This document shows positions 17,665 to 26,060 of a stretch of 64,000 bases of DNA, in pieces (positions within the stretch are counted from its first letter, which is position 1; every line of letters starts with the position of its first letter). The translations under genes and the position numbers were made by a program. The stretch comes from an uncultured Collinsella sp. (GTDB taxonomy: Bacteria > Actinomycetota > Coriobacteriia > Coriobacteriales > Coriobacteriaceae). The stretch covers positions 1-64,000 of the forward strand of contig UQIV01000007.1 of assembly GCA_900541205.1 (NCBI GenBank), read 5' to 3'. Below the pieces are notes generated by a model, which ran no database searches, had not been told where the DNA came from, and worked only from the letters and a program-made list of their open reading frames with translations.

Positions 17665-18591
17665 CTAATTTTGGTCTATAAGTTCTTTTTCATAACTCAT
17701 ATTTGCGGAAATTCGCTTTTCTTTCTCGGCCTCAGTTGCAAGTTTATATTGATGGGCTGAAGGAGGAGAAGTTAAAACTGCTCCGAGTTGTTTTTTTGCG
17801 ACATACAGAGAAGAAATGAAATCAAAGGGAATATGGAAGCTGAAAGCTTGTAAGGATTGTTGAGAAAGCCTCTTGTACCTATTCAAGTTATTAACTAACT
17901 CATTTTCTTTAATCAGGTCAAAATAATGAAGCAAACGGTCGTCAAGACATGCACAGTATGAGGAGCAGTCAATAGTTTGAATTATCTCCATCACCCTAGG
18001 AATAATGCGTAGGCATTCGTTTAATAGTATAAACTCCGAAACAGCCTCTACGCCTTCGGGAGCGGTTTCATCTCGGTAATAAATTGTTTTCCGGCAAAAA
18101 ACAATTTCATCTATTTCTTCAATGTGGCAGTTATCAATAGATTTATCCGAGCTATAACTTAGCATAATAAATGAAAATAACTCATCCAAGAGACTGTATA
18201 GGTTTTCAATGTAACCAGCACAATGTAACATTGCATGTTTTTTATTCTTCTGATCGGGCAAATAATTAAAAACAAACCAAAATATGAGACTTGTAGCTAT
18301 TGCAGTCGTAAAAACATCGACTAGCTCGAATAAAGGTGAACCACTCACATTAAATATGGGTTTCAGAGAATCAGGGAACCCTGGGAAGTAAGGAATTTGC
18401 GATTGTTTTATCATAAGAAAAAGAGAAATGCTCAAGGCTGAAATCTGCTTATAGCAAGGAAGCCTAAGATAAGTGGCTTTAACTTTATGTTGCATATATC
18501 GTTCTCCAATCCTTGAAAGATGCGGCCCATTAAATCGAAATAGATATTTTCTGATTTTGGAAGCAACTACTACAAATAAATGTTTACTCAT
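17665..18591 (-). CDS. Hypothetical protein with a short membrane region
   Basis: About 308 residues, AT-rich, with no domain I recognise. Hydrophobic stretches near residues 40-60 (ISALSISLFLMI) and 85-110 (VDVFTTAIATSLIFWFVFNYL) suggest two membrane passes, followed by a long, mainly helical cytosolic region with several cysteines. I start at the ATG at 18591; a TTG seven codons upstream is possible but weaker, and neither has a clear ribosome site. It lies in the accessory stretch between the transposase remnant and the DUF4869 unit, facing away from it. Function unknown. Confidence 0.6.
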   Translation of the reverse strand: MSKHLFVVVASKIRKYLFRFNGPHLSRIGERYMQHKVKATYLRLPCYKQISALSISLFLMIKQSQIPYFPGFPDSLKPIFNVSGSPLFELVDVFTTAIATSLIFWFVFNYLPDQKNKKHAMLHCAGYIENLYSLLDELFSFIMLSYSSDKSIDNCHIEEIDEIVFCRKTIYYRDETAPEGVEAVSEFILLNECLRIIPRVMEIIQTIDCSSYCACLDDRLLHYFDLIKENELVNNLNRYKRLSQQSLQAFSFHIPFDFISSLYVAKKQLGAVLTSPPSAHQYKLATEAEKEKRISANMSYEKELIDQN

Positions 18592-18669
18592 TCCATGACT
18601 GAACAGAAGCAAGTTGTGGGGCGAAATCCCAAGCTCATCACCGAACGCTTATTTCCTGACGATACCATC

Positions 18670-18725
18670 AGCCGGTACCAACAGGGCGCCTGCGAACGTT
18701 TTTTTGGTACCGGCTATGCCGCCAG
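18670..18725. repeat. Inverted repeat upstream of the DUF4869 gene
   Basis: Perfect 12-base arms agccggtaccaa (18670-18681) and ttggtaccggct (18714-18725) with a 32-base loop, about 105 bases before the GTG at 18831 and about 80 bases upstream of the hypothetical gene. No T run follows on either strand, so it looks more like an operator or RNA structure than a terminator. Role unknown. Confidence 0.7.
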
Positions 18726-18830
18726 CCCCAAACTCCTGCGGTATTGCTTCGACCGTATTCCAACAGCCCAAACACAAAACGATATAATCAGCACCAGGGG
18801 AACACACAGCGTTCAACCTAGGAGGTCGAC

Positions 18831-19280
18831 GTGTTAACGATACATTATGGGGACATGGATAACGTGATTTACAACACATCGGTCTATTTCGATAACGTGT
18901 ACTCCCCCCAGTGGTTTGAAGATTCCTTTGCCCAACGTGTCATTAAATCTATCGACAAGGGCACCGTGGTGGGGCCCAACGCAATCGACACTAAGATCCT
19001 AGGCATCATCCCTCCCGAGAAACTATCCAGCGGCACCAAAACACTGCTGCTTATGTACTTTATGCCGCAAAATGTATATAACGCCTCAAACTGTGGTGAC
19101 AATTGTGCCTACTGGATTCTAAGAATCGCTGCACAAAAGGACCTAACAATCAACCTCTACCATATATTGGATTTTGGAAACGGCAAATTCACGGCAACCA
19201 TTGCGAACACAGGCGATGTCGTTCACACGATGTTTGACCTTGTCCCCATAGCTGGAAAATGCCTAAGGGAGAACTCCTGA
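18831..19280 (+). CDS. DUF4869-like small protein
   Basis: A 149-residue protein that I match to the DUF4869 type (MLTIHYGDMDNVIYNTSVYFDNVYSPQW...). It has no signal or membrane segment. It starts with GTG after AGGAGG (spacing 5), which is a strong ribosome site. The stop at 19278-19280 shares its last base with the ATG of the following P-loop gene (TGATG), so the two are translationally coupled and should be produced together. No function is known for this family; the pairing suggests it is a partner, regulator or trigger for the P-loop protein. Confidence 0.75.
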   Translation: MLTIHYGDMDNVIYNTSVYFDNVYSPQWFEDSFAQRVIKSIDKGTVVGPNAIDTKILGIIPPEKLSSGTKTLLLMYFMPQNVYNASNCGDNCAYWILRIAAQKDLTINLYHILDFGNGKFTATIANTGDVVHTMFDLVPIAGKCLRENS

Positions 19281-20251
19281 TGCGCGGATCATACAAGGTA
19301 GTTATTCAGAACAACCGTGTTCAGTTTAAACTGACCATCAATAGAAACTTGACCATCATTCAAGGCAACAGTGCCACGGGCAAAACGACGTTGCTCGATA
19401 TGGTGACTGCCCACGAAGAATTAGGGGCACAAAGCGGCGTAACAGTAAGTTGCAAAGCGTCCTGTAAGACAATATCTGGAAAGAATTGGCGCAGAGATCT
19501 ACAAGAGATTTCCGGCAGCATTGTTTTTATTGATGAGGGTAATACTTTTGTTCGAACGGAAGATTTTGCACATGAGGCAAAACATAGCTCGAACTATTAC
19601 GTTATCGTCGCCCGAGAGTCACTGCATCAACTACCCTACAGTGTTGATGAAATCTACGGTCTTAAGAACACCAACCGAACCACAACGAAATATCCTGTTT
19701 ACTCTCGTGTCTACACCTCTACATATCGTATTTACGGTGATACTGAATTTAGAGGCGAGAGACCCGAGCTCGTCATTATCGAAGACACAAATTCGGGCTA
19801 CGAATTCTTCAGTTTGCTATGCAAAAAGAGCAACATTAAGTGCATCAGCGCAGGTGGCAAATCAAATATTTGCAACTGCATTATGGACGCACCGGAAAAC
19901 GACATCCTCGTGATTGCCGACGGCGCCGCCTTTGGACCAGAAATTGCAGAAGCTACTGCGCTACTGCGCCGAAAGAGCATCAAGCTATTCCTGCCGGAAT
20001 CGTTTGAATGGCTCGTGTTGAAGTCGGGATTATTCAACAGTAAACACATTAAGGACATGCTGCTTAACCCCGCTGAACAAATCGAAAGCTCAAAGTTCTT
20101 TAGCTGGGAGAAGTTCTTTACCGCGGAACTCATCGAATGTTCCCGAGACACACGTCTTCGATATGACAAGAGCCGCTTGAACGAGGAGTACTTGAACCCC
20201 ACCGCCCTTGCAGCTCTTAAGGATACTTTGCCGGACCTTGGAATTACTTAA
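19280..20251 (+). CDS. Compact P-loop ATPase with a TOPRIM-like C-terminal half
   Basis: A 323-residue protein. Near residues 29-36 it has a Walker A motif (GNSATGKT) and only about 50 residues later a Walker B-like SIVFIDEGNTF. The usual ABC signature and helical domain are absent. A second half has LVIIEDTNSGYEFF (acidic), ISAGGKSNI and ILVIADGAAFGPEI, which resemble the E, G and DxD-type positions of TOPRIM (OLD/PARIS AriB-like) nucleases. I start at the ATG (19280) with GGGAG 8 bases upstream. It is convergent with a GT2 gene and ends two bases before it. Family relatives are sometimes labelled translation factors, for which I see no support. An anti-phage or stress role is an inference. 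Confidence 0.7.
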   Translation: MRGSYKVVIQNNRVQFKLTINRNLTIIQGNSATGKTTLLDMVTAHEELGAQSGVTVSCKASCKTISGKNWRRDLQEISGSIVFIDEGNTFVRTEDFAHEAKHSSNYYVIVARESLHQLPYSVDEIYGLKNTNRTTTKYPVYSRVYTSTYRIYGDTEFRGERPELVIIEDTNSGYEFFSLLCKKSNIKCISAGGKSNICNCIMDAPENDILVIADGAAFGPEIAEATALLRRKSIKLFLPESFEWLVLKSGLFNSKHIKDMLLNPAEQIESSKFFSWEKFFTAELIECSRDTRLRYDKSRLNEEYLNPTALAALKDTLPDLGIT

Positions 20252-20253
20252 TG

Positions 20254-22740
20254 TTAAAGCGAGAAATACTCGCTCTCGGATGATGGGTTTGGTCCCAACC
20301 ACGGGTCGCCATCGAGGAAGAACTCGGGCCAGCGCTGCATGAACAGCGCCTGCTCGCGCTTCCAGCGGAGCAGCTTTTCCTCGTTGACCTCTTCCCTGCC
20401 GCGCGAGGTGAACTCGTAGTGGTACAGCTCGGCATAGGGCGTAAAGATGGTGCGGTAGCCCGCCTCCCACACGCGCAGGCAAAAGTCTGCATCGTTAAAG
20501 CCGACGGCGAATTCCTCGTTGTAGCCTCCAACCCGCTCAAATACGTCGCGTCGGACCATCTGACAGGCACCTGTTACAGCACTATAGTTGCCCGGGCGCA
20601 CAGCACGGGCAAGATAGCCCTCACGCTTTGCCGAGAAGTCCTGGTTGGCATGAGCAAGTGCGCCACGCACGCCGACCAAAATGCCGGCGTGCTGCACCAG
20701 ACGATCGGCAAAATAGAGCTTGGCACCCACCACACCCGCATCGGGACGCTGCAGATAGCCCATCATCTCTTCGATAAAGTCCGGGCTTATGACCTCGGTA
20801 TCGTTGTTCAGCAGCAACAGGTAGTCGCCCTTGGCATGCTCAACGCCAAAGTTGATGATCTGGGAGTAATTGAACTCGCCCGGCCAGTACACAACGCGTG
20901 CGCCACCCTTCCCTTCAGATACCGCAGCCACTCGCTCTGGCAGGGTTTCGTAATACGCAAACGTCTCCGGGGCTTCGCTGTTGTTCTCCACCAAGACGAT
21001 CTCGTAGTTGGCATACGTGGCCTTCTGGGCGATCGACATCACACAGGCATCGAGCGTCTCAACGTGGTCCTTGGTGGGAATCACAATGGTCACCAGCGGT
21101 GCAGACTCCGGCAGCGCATAGCACATGCGATAGACAAACGGTGTCTCGGTATCCTCGACCGTTCCGTGAACGTCCAGCGAGTCAAAGTGGCGCTGCAGCG
21201 CCAAACGACCAGCTTCAATGGCATACGGCTTGCTATCAGCAGAGCCATCAGCGGTGGAACCGGGGTGCACACGCCAGTGATACAACACGTGGGCAATATG
21301 CTCAAAGCGTGCGCCCGATGCAAGGCAGCGAAGCGTCAGATCATAATCCTGGGCGCCAGCGACGTCTTCCGGCGACATGCCAATGCGATCGATAAGTGCC
21401 TTCTCCACCATCAGAAAATGCGTCACGCAGTTATGGCTATAGAGCAGGTCGACGTTGAGCTGCGTCTTAAAGACCGGCTGACCCCACTCCCCCGTTTTCT
21501 GGAACATGTCCTCGTCACAGAACAGGACCTGGGGACGCTCGCCCTCGGCAGCCTTGTTCAGCGCGGCGACATAGTGGAACAACGCATCCGGCTCCAAAAT
21601 GTCATCGTGGTCCAAAAATGCGATGTAGTCGCCCGCCGCTTGCTCAATACCCGCGTTGGTGTTGAGCACAATGCCGCCGTTGCCGGGAAGCTCGATGCGA
21701 CGGATGCGCTCGTCGTTGGCACCTGCCGCAAGGGTGGCCACCGCGTCCCAATCGGGCGAGGCGTCCATAAGCAGCAATTCCCAGTTGTCATAGCTCTGGG
21801 ATAGCACAGAGTCCAGCAACTCGCGCAGGTAAACCTGATCGGTCCTATAGCACGGCACCACAATGCTCACGAGCGGCCTGTAGGCGAATGCCGCCGCGGC
21901 GACGCGCTGACACGTCAAGTCGCCCGGCTTCGCGCGATGTTGATCAAACCAGCGTCGATAGGCCGCGTCGTCCGCGCGTGCATCCTTCATGCGATTCCAG
22001 CTGTCGTCGACCATGCAGTTGTACAGGCGGCCATCCATGGCGCAAAAACCGCTTTGGATCTGGCCCGTGGGATCAGTCGCAATCAAGACAAAATCGCGTA
22101 TATCCTGAGGCATCTCAACGCTCAGATACGTTTTATTGACGCGACATCCGTTCTGCTGGGGAACATCGACCTGCGACTCAAACACATGCACGGTGGCATC
22201 AATCGCATTCATATGCGTATCGAAGATCTGGAGCTCAGGGGCGCACTGAGGGCCTCCCGCCCACTTGACCTCATAGCGCCAGACGACGCCCTCATCTGCC
22301 GGTAAATAACGAACGGCATCAATCTCGTATCGACCGCAGCACTCGTCGCGTTGCGCATCGCGAACGAGTGCGCACATCGCAGGCTTTGCTTTGTAGTTAA
22401 TCTTAGATTCCAACTTGGCAATACGACTGTCAAGGTGAATAGAGCCCAGTCTTTTACCGCCGGACGCAAATGAGATGTCAATCGTAGAGCCGTCCAAAAA
22501 CGGAAGCACCAAGACGACGAGTTCGCGCTCATAATCGGCAACGGAGGGACAAAGCGCCAGCACGCGACCATGATCGACCGTAAGTGCCAAAGACGGCACG
22601 CAAACGCCATTGGTCGTCGCATGAGCAAAGGCCTGGGAACCCTCCTGCTCAATAAGCCCCGCGATATCCTGGCCGACAAAGCGAAGCAGGACGAACAGAC
22701 GACCCTGACTGCGGCAAAGCGCCAAACGCTTGATACTCAT
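20254..22740 (-). CDS. Large glycosyltransferase with two GT2 domains
   Basis: An 828-residue protein with the same layout as the gene at 1691-4042: a beta-rich N-terminal region of about 290 residues, a first GT2 domain beginning VSIVVPCYRTDQVYLRELL with acidic FLDHDDILEP, and a second beginning VTIVIPTKDHVETLDACV with LLNNDTEVISP. It is GC-rich, unlike its paralogue. It probably adds two sugars (possibly rhamnose) to a surface polysaccharide in the cytosol. The start codon lies directly after the stop of the next gene upstream (22741), so translation may be coupled. Confidence 0.9.
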   Translation of the reverse strand: MSIKRLALCRSQGRLFVLLRFVGQDIAGLIEQEGSQAFAHATTNGVCVPSLALTVDHGRVLALCPSVADYERELVVLVLPFLDGSTIDISFASGGKRLGSIHLDSRIAKLESKINYKAKPAMCALVRDAQRDECCGRYEIDAVRYLPADEGVVWRYEVKWAGGPQCAPELQIFDTHMNAIDATVHVFESQVDVPQQNGCRVNKTYLSVEMPQDIRDFVLIATDPTGQIQSGFCAMDGRLYNCMVDDSWNRMKDARADDAAYRRWFDQHRAKPGDLTCQRVAAAAFAYRPLVSIVVPCYRTDQVYLRELLDSVLSQSYDNWELLLMDASPDWDAVATLAAGANDERIRRIELPGNGGIVLNTNAGIEQAAGDYIAFLDHDDILEPDALFHYVAALNKAAEGERPQVLFCDEDMFQKTGEWGQPVFKTQLNVDLLYSHNCVTHFLMVEKALIDRIGMSPEDVAGAQDYDLTLRCLASGARFEHIAHVLYHWRVHPGSTADGSADSKPYAIEAGRLALQRHFDSLDVHGTVEDTETPFVYRMCYALPESAPLVTIVIPTKDHVETLDACVMSIAQKATYANYEIVLVENNSEAPETFAYYETLPERVAAVSEGKGGARVVYWPGEFNYSQIINFGVEHAKGDYLLLLNNDTEVISPDFIEEMMGYLQRPDAGVVGAKLYFADRLVQHAGILVGVRGALAHANQDFSAKREGYLARAVRPGNYSAVTGACQMVRRDVFERVGGYNEEFAVGFNDADFCLRVWEAGYRTIFTPYAELYHYEFTSRGREEVNEEKLLRWKREQALFMQRWPEFFLDGDPWLGPNPSSESEYFSL

Positions 22741-23808
22741 CTACACTTCTCGCTTTCCCAGAGCGTTCGCAGCCATGCGCTTGCACGCGCCCAAGCGCCC
22801 AAACCTCAAGACGTCGTAATCGAACATGAGCTTTTTGCACGAACGAGCAGCAGGCGCCTTACCGACAAGTGCCGCACGCACCATAGCGGCAACAGAAGGA
22901 GCGCATTGTGCGAGCGCAGCATCACTGCCCACGGCAGAACCGTCAAGCGCCGCGGCGACGGCAGCAAACACCTTGCCGCAACCCGAGCTCAGCAGCCTGA
23001 GTGCATCGTACAGTACCAGATCACACAGGAAGTACGCCAGGTCATCGGCATGCTGGGCATCGAGACCGTCGCGCTGCCAGTCAGCCAGCACCGCGGAGTA
23101 AATCTTCACGTGCTCCAGCAGACGCGTCTCGTCGTCGTAGCGCATGGTGTCCATGAGCGAACCCTTGCGCGCCACGCGGTAGTCATACAACTTGTTCGAG
23201 ATAAGCGCGGTCTTGCGCGAACGACCGTACACGGCAAAATCGAAGACCTGGTCCTCGCCATACTTAACGGTTTCATCGAACACGATCCCGTTGCCCAGTA
23301 AAAAAGCGCGCTTACAAGCGGTGCGCCATGCAAAGGGGCGAGACGCTTCCTTAAACAGCAGGTCGGAGCTATAGCCCACAAACGACACATCGCGCGGGCT
23401 CAGTACATAGTTAAGCCACGGATACCCCGCCTCCAACGGGTACGGGTTCGCGCCAAAGGTCAAAACGTCGCAATCCTCACGCTCAAAGGCATCAACGATT
23501 ACGCGGCACGCATCAGACGTAAACCGGTCGTCGGAATCCAAAAACGCAACTACAGGCGCCGTGGACGCAGCGATGCCCGCATTGCGCGCGCTCGACAGAC
23601 CACCGTTGGGCTTATCGACCAGCGTAAAGCGCGCATCCTTTTCGCAATAGGCAGCGGCGATGTCGCGCGAACCATCCGGCGAGCCATCGTTAACCAGCAC
23701 ACCTTCCCAATCGGGCATATCCTGCGCAAGTAGGGAGTCCAGGCACCATGCCAGGCACTCCTCCACCTTGTAGATGGGAACGACGACGGAAATCTTAGGG
23801 GTAGCCAT
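22741..23808 (-). CDS. GT2 family glycosyltransferase
   Basis: A 355-residue GT2 enzyme: ISVVVPIYKVEECLAWCLDSLLAQ at the start, then VNDGSPDGSRDIAA, a GLSSARNAGI segment and the acidic AFLDSDDRFT motif, and a region ending in membrane-free helices. The preferred ATG (23808) has GGAG at 9-base spacing; a GTG two codons upstream is possible. It is paralogous to the gene at 25014-26054 (similar motif spacing and total length), and its upstream neighbour at 23821 is paralogous to that at 26061. Both pairs sit in the same order, suggesting an old tandem duplication of a two-gene unit. Confidence 0.88.
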   Translation of the reverse strand: MATPKISVVVPIYKVEECLAWCLDSLLAQDMPDWEGVLVNDGSPDGSRDIAAAYCEKDARFTLVDKPNGGLSSARNAGIAASTAPVVAFLDSDDRFTSDACRVIVDAFEREDCDVLTFGANPYPLEAGYPWLNYVLSPRDVSFVGYSSDLLFKEASRPFAWRTACKRAFLLGNGIVFDETVKYGEDQVFDFAVYGRSRKTALISNKLYDYRVARKGSLMDTMRYDDETRLLEHVKIYSAVLADWQRDGLDAQHADDLAYFLCDLVLYDALRLLSSGCGKVFAAVAAALDGSAVGSDAALAQCAPSVAAMVRAALVGKAPAARSCKKLMFDYDVLRFGRLGACKRMAANALGKREV

Positions 23809-23820
23809 AGTCACGCGCTC

Positions 23821-24939
23821 CTACTGTGCCGCCGGCACGTCATCGGGATGCGGGTTATCGCCGTAGGCGCGCTGATACGTCAGCACGCGCCAAACCAGCG
23901 GCAGGCCGCCGATCTTAAAGTAATGTTTAAACGTATTGATCTTGCCCGGCTTTTTAAAGCCAAAGCGCGAATCAATATAAGCGCGGGGCGACTTGACCAT
24001 CAGTCGCAAGTCGGTCTCGCCGCGCGGGTCGAAGAGCGACAGGTCAAAGCGACCGGCATTCCAATCGGCCTTGAGCTCGGGAGATGCCTTCTCCCAAAAC
24101 TGCTCACGCAACTCATCGACCAGGCGCTCATCATTCCAGCGATACGTATCGACCTTCATGCGCATTAAAATGCCCTGAAGCTGAGCCTTAAGCTCGGGGC
24201 GTTCATCCAAAAAGCGCTGCATCTCGGCATATTCGTCGCACACGCAAAACACCTTGTTGGGCGAATTAACAGAGCTCTTCTCGTTATCCTGGCGATAGCA
24301 CAAAATGGGATCCGCAATAAACGCAGCACGCTCGGCGCTTGCCCAGACCTTAAAGTTAAAACCCGCATCCTGATACGAGGCACCCGGCGTGGGAAGGAAC
24401 CGAATCTGATTGTCGTTAAGGAACGTGCGTCGATAGATGGCAGACCAAATGGAAGGCTTGCGGTAGAAGATACCCGGACGATCGGCGGGGCGATACGCCG
24501 CACCCGTCATATGCTCGTCGATAATTCCAAACAGCTCGCGGCGCTCGCTGGGCGTGGACCAATACAAGTAAAAGTCACCCTTAACGACATCGGCATGCTC
24601 GGCGTCGGCCTTGGCAACCAGCTTTTGAAGCGAATCCTCAAACATAAAGTCATCGGACTCCAAAATACCCACGTACTCACCGCGCGCCATCTCCAGGCCG
24701 CGGTTCATCGAGTCGCCGTAGCCGCTATTGGCCTTGTCGATCATCTTGACGCGCGCATCGCACTCCATGTACTCGCGGATGATATCCGGCGAGCTATCGG
24801 TAGAGCCGTCGTTGATGCAAATGATCTCAATGTCCTCGAGCGTCTGCGCAATGGCAGAATCGAGGCACTCGCGCAGGTAGCGCTCAACATTGCAGATGGG
24901 AACAAGCAGCGAAACTTTAGGGGTATCAGAGTTCTGCAA
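23821..24939 (-). CDS. GT2 family glycosyltransferase
   Basis: A 372-residue GT2 enzyme beginning KVSLLVPICNVERYLRECLDS, with CINDGSTDSS, KANSGYGDSMNRGLEMARG and the acidic VGILESDDFMF motif. It has a KPSIWSAIYRRTFL region and a conserved GASYQDAGFNFK block that it shares, at high identity, with the gene at 26061-27164. No membrane helix. It follows a 74-base gap and precedes another GT2 gene by 12 bases. Expected to add a sugar in the cytosol to a surface glycan; the donor is unknown. Confidence 0.9.
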   Translation of the reverse strand: MQNSDTPKVSLLVPICNVERYLRECLDSAIAQTLEDIEIICINDGSTDSSPDIIREYMECDARVKMIDKANSGYGDSMNRGLEMARGEYVGILESDDFMFEDSLQKLVAKADAEHADVVKGDFYLYWSTPSERRELFGIIDEHMTGAAYRPADRPGIFYRKPSIWSAIYRRTFLNDNQIRFLPTPGASYQDAGFNFKVWASAERAAFIADPILCYRQDNEKSSVNSPNKVFCVCDEYAEMQRFLDERPELKAQLQGILMRMKVDTYRWNDERLVDELREQFWEKASPELKADWNAGRFDLSLFDPRGETDLRLMVKSPRAYIDSRFGFKKPGKINTFKHYFKIGGLPLVWRVLTYQRAYGDNPHPDDVPAAQ

Positions 24940-25013
24940 GAGAACCTCCTGTTGAATAGCGTGGAACAGGGTTATTTTAGCAGCGAAGCAACGGCGCGCG
25001 GCAGCGCCCAGAA

Positions 25014-26054
25014 TTAGATAAAGCGCTCCAGGCAGGCTTTGAGACCGCGGGTCGAAAGATAGAACAGTGTAGCGTCTGCCATCGAAACGCCCGAGGTCGC
25101 TGCAACGAGCTTACGGGCAACACGACAAACGGCGCCCTTGGCAGGCATATCCGCCCACTCCGTTCCCAAAAACGTCGTGAAGTCCATGTTGACGCGAACG
25201 GCTACACGGCGGTAGTCATTAGCGTCCAAACGTGCCAAATCAAACACAATAAGGTCCAGGAACCAGGTGATCAGCTCGCCGGGACACAGGTCCAAAAGGC
25301 CGTAGGCCGCCCAGTCCTCCAAAACTTCCTCGAGCATACTCATATGAGCGTCAAGCTTTTTGGCGCGAGCATCGGCACTGTTGAACTCGTGCGTTGTCGA
25401 GTCGTTCTCCATCACGTAGTGGTAGAACTTGTCCGGCATGACAACGGTCTTGCGGGCAAGCGCATAGGCCGCAAATTGGAATACGACATCCTCGCCCAAG
25501 GCCAAGCCGGGAGCAAAGCGAATACCTTCGCGATTGAGCAGCTCGCGCGAAAAAGCCGCGCGGCATGCATAGGGCTGTGCGTTTGCGTGGAACAGCAACT
25601 GGGGATCTCGTGCGCCAAAGGTGCCCGCTTTGGGGCTCATGAGTTGCTGGACACGTTTGGGGGCAGCATCGGCAGGTTCACAGACGCCGCCAAAAACGAC
25701 GACCTCGGCATCTGACGACTCCATAGCATGCAGCACGCGCTCGACCGTCTGGGCATCGATGTAATCGTCGGCGTCCACAAAAAAGACGGTCTCGCCCTCG
25801 GCCGCATCGATACCGGTATTTCGAGCGCACGAGACACCCGCGTTTTCCTGGTCAATCACCAGTACACGGTCGTCGGCCTGCGCGATCTGGCGCAACACGT
25901 TCAACGAATCATCAGTCGAACCGTCGTTGACGCAGACAACCTGAATCGAACGCTCAGACTGGGCCAACAGCGAATCGAGGCATCGCTGAATGGAGCACGA
26001 CGAATTGTAGACGGGAACGACAATGGTCGCTTTGGGGGTCAAAGTCTCTCCCAT
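25014..26054 (-). CDS. GT2 family glycosyltransferase
   Basis: A 346-residue GT2 enzyme: TIVVPVYNSSCSIQRCLDSLLAQ at the start, CVNDGSTDDSLNVL, GVSCARNTGID and the acidic VFFVDADDYIDAQ motif. Its closest relative in the window is the gene at 22741-23808. It lies 7 bases downstream of the gene at 26061-27164 and 74 bases upstream of the next GT2 gene, in a same-strand run, so the four genes from 27164 to 22741 are probably one transcript. Function: cytosolic sugar transfer for surface polysaccharide; specificity unknown. Confidence 0.9.
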   Translation of the reverse strand: MGETLTPKATIVVPVYNSSCSIQRCLDSLLAQSERSIQVVCVNDGSTDDSLNVLRQIAQADDRVLVIDQENAGVSCARNTGIDAAEGETVFFVDADDYIDAQTVERVLHAMESSDAEVVVFGGVCEPADAAPKRVQQLMSPKAGTFGARDPQLLFHANAQPYACRAAFSRELLNREGIRFAPGLALGEDVVFQFAAYALARKTVVMPDKFYHYVMENDSTTHEFNSADARAKKLDAHMSMLEEVLEDWAAYGLLDLCPGELITWFLDLIVFDLARLDANDYRRVAVRVNMDFTTFLGTEWADMPAKGAVCRVARKLVAATSGVSMADATLFYLSTRGLKACLERFI

Positions 26055-26060
26055 GTCGAC

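Noticed and set aside
20419..21804. Plus-strand reading opposite the double GT2 gene
   Set aside because: A shadow of a clear glycosyltransferase with no fold of its own.
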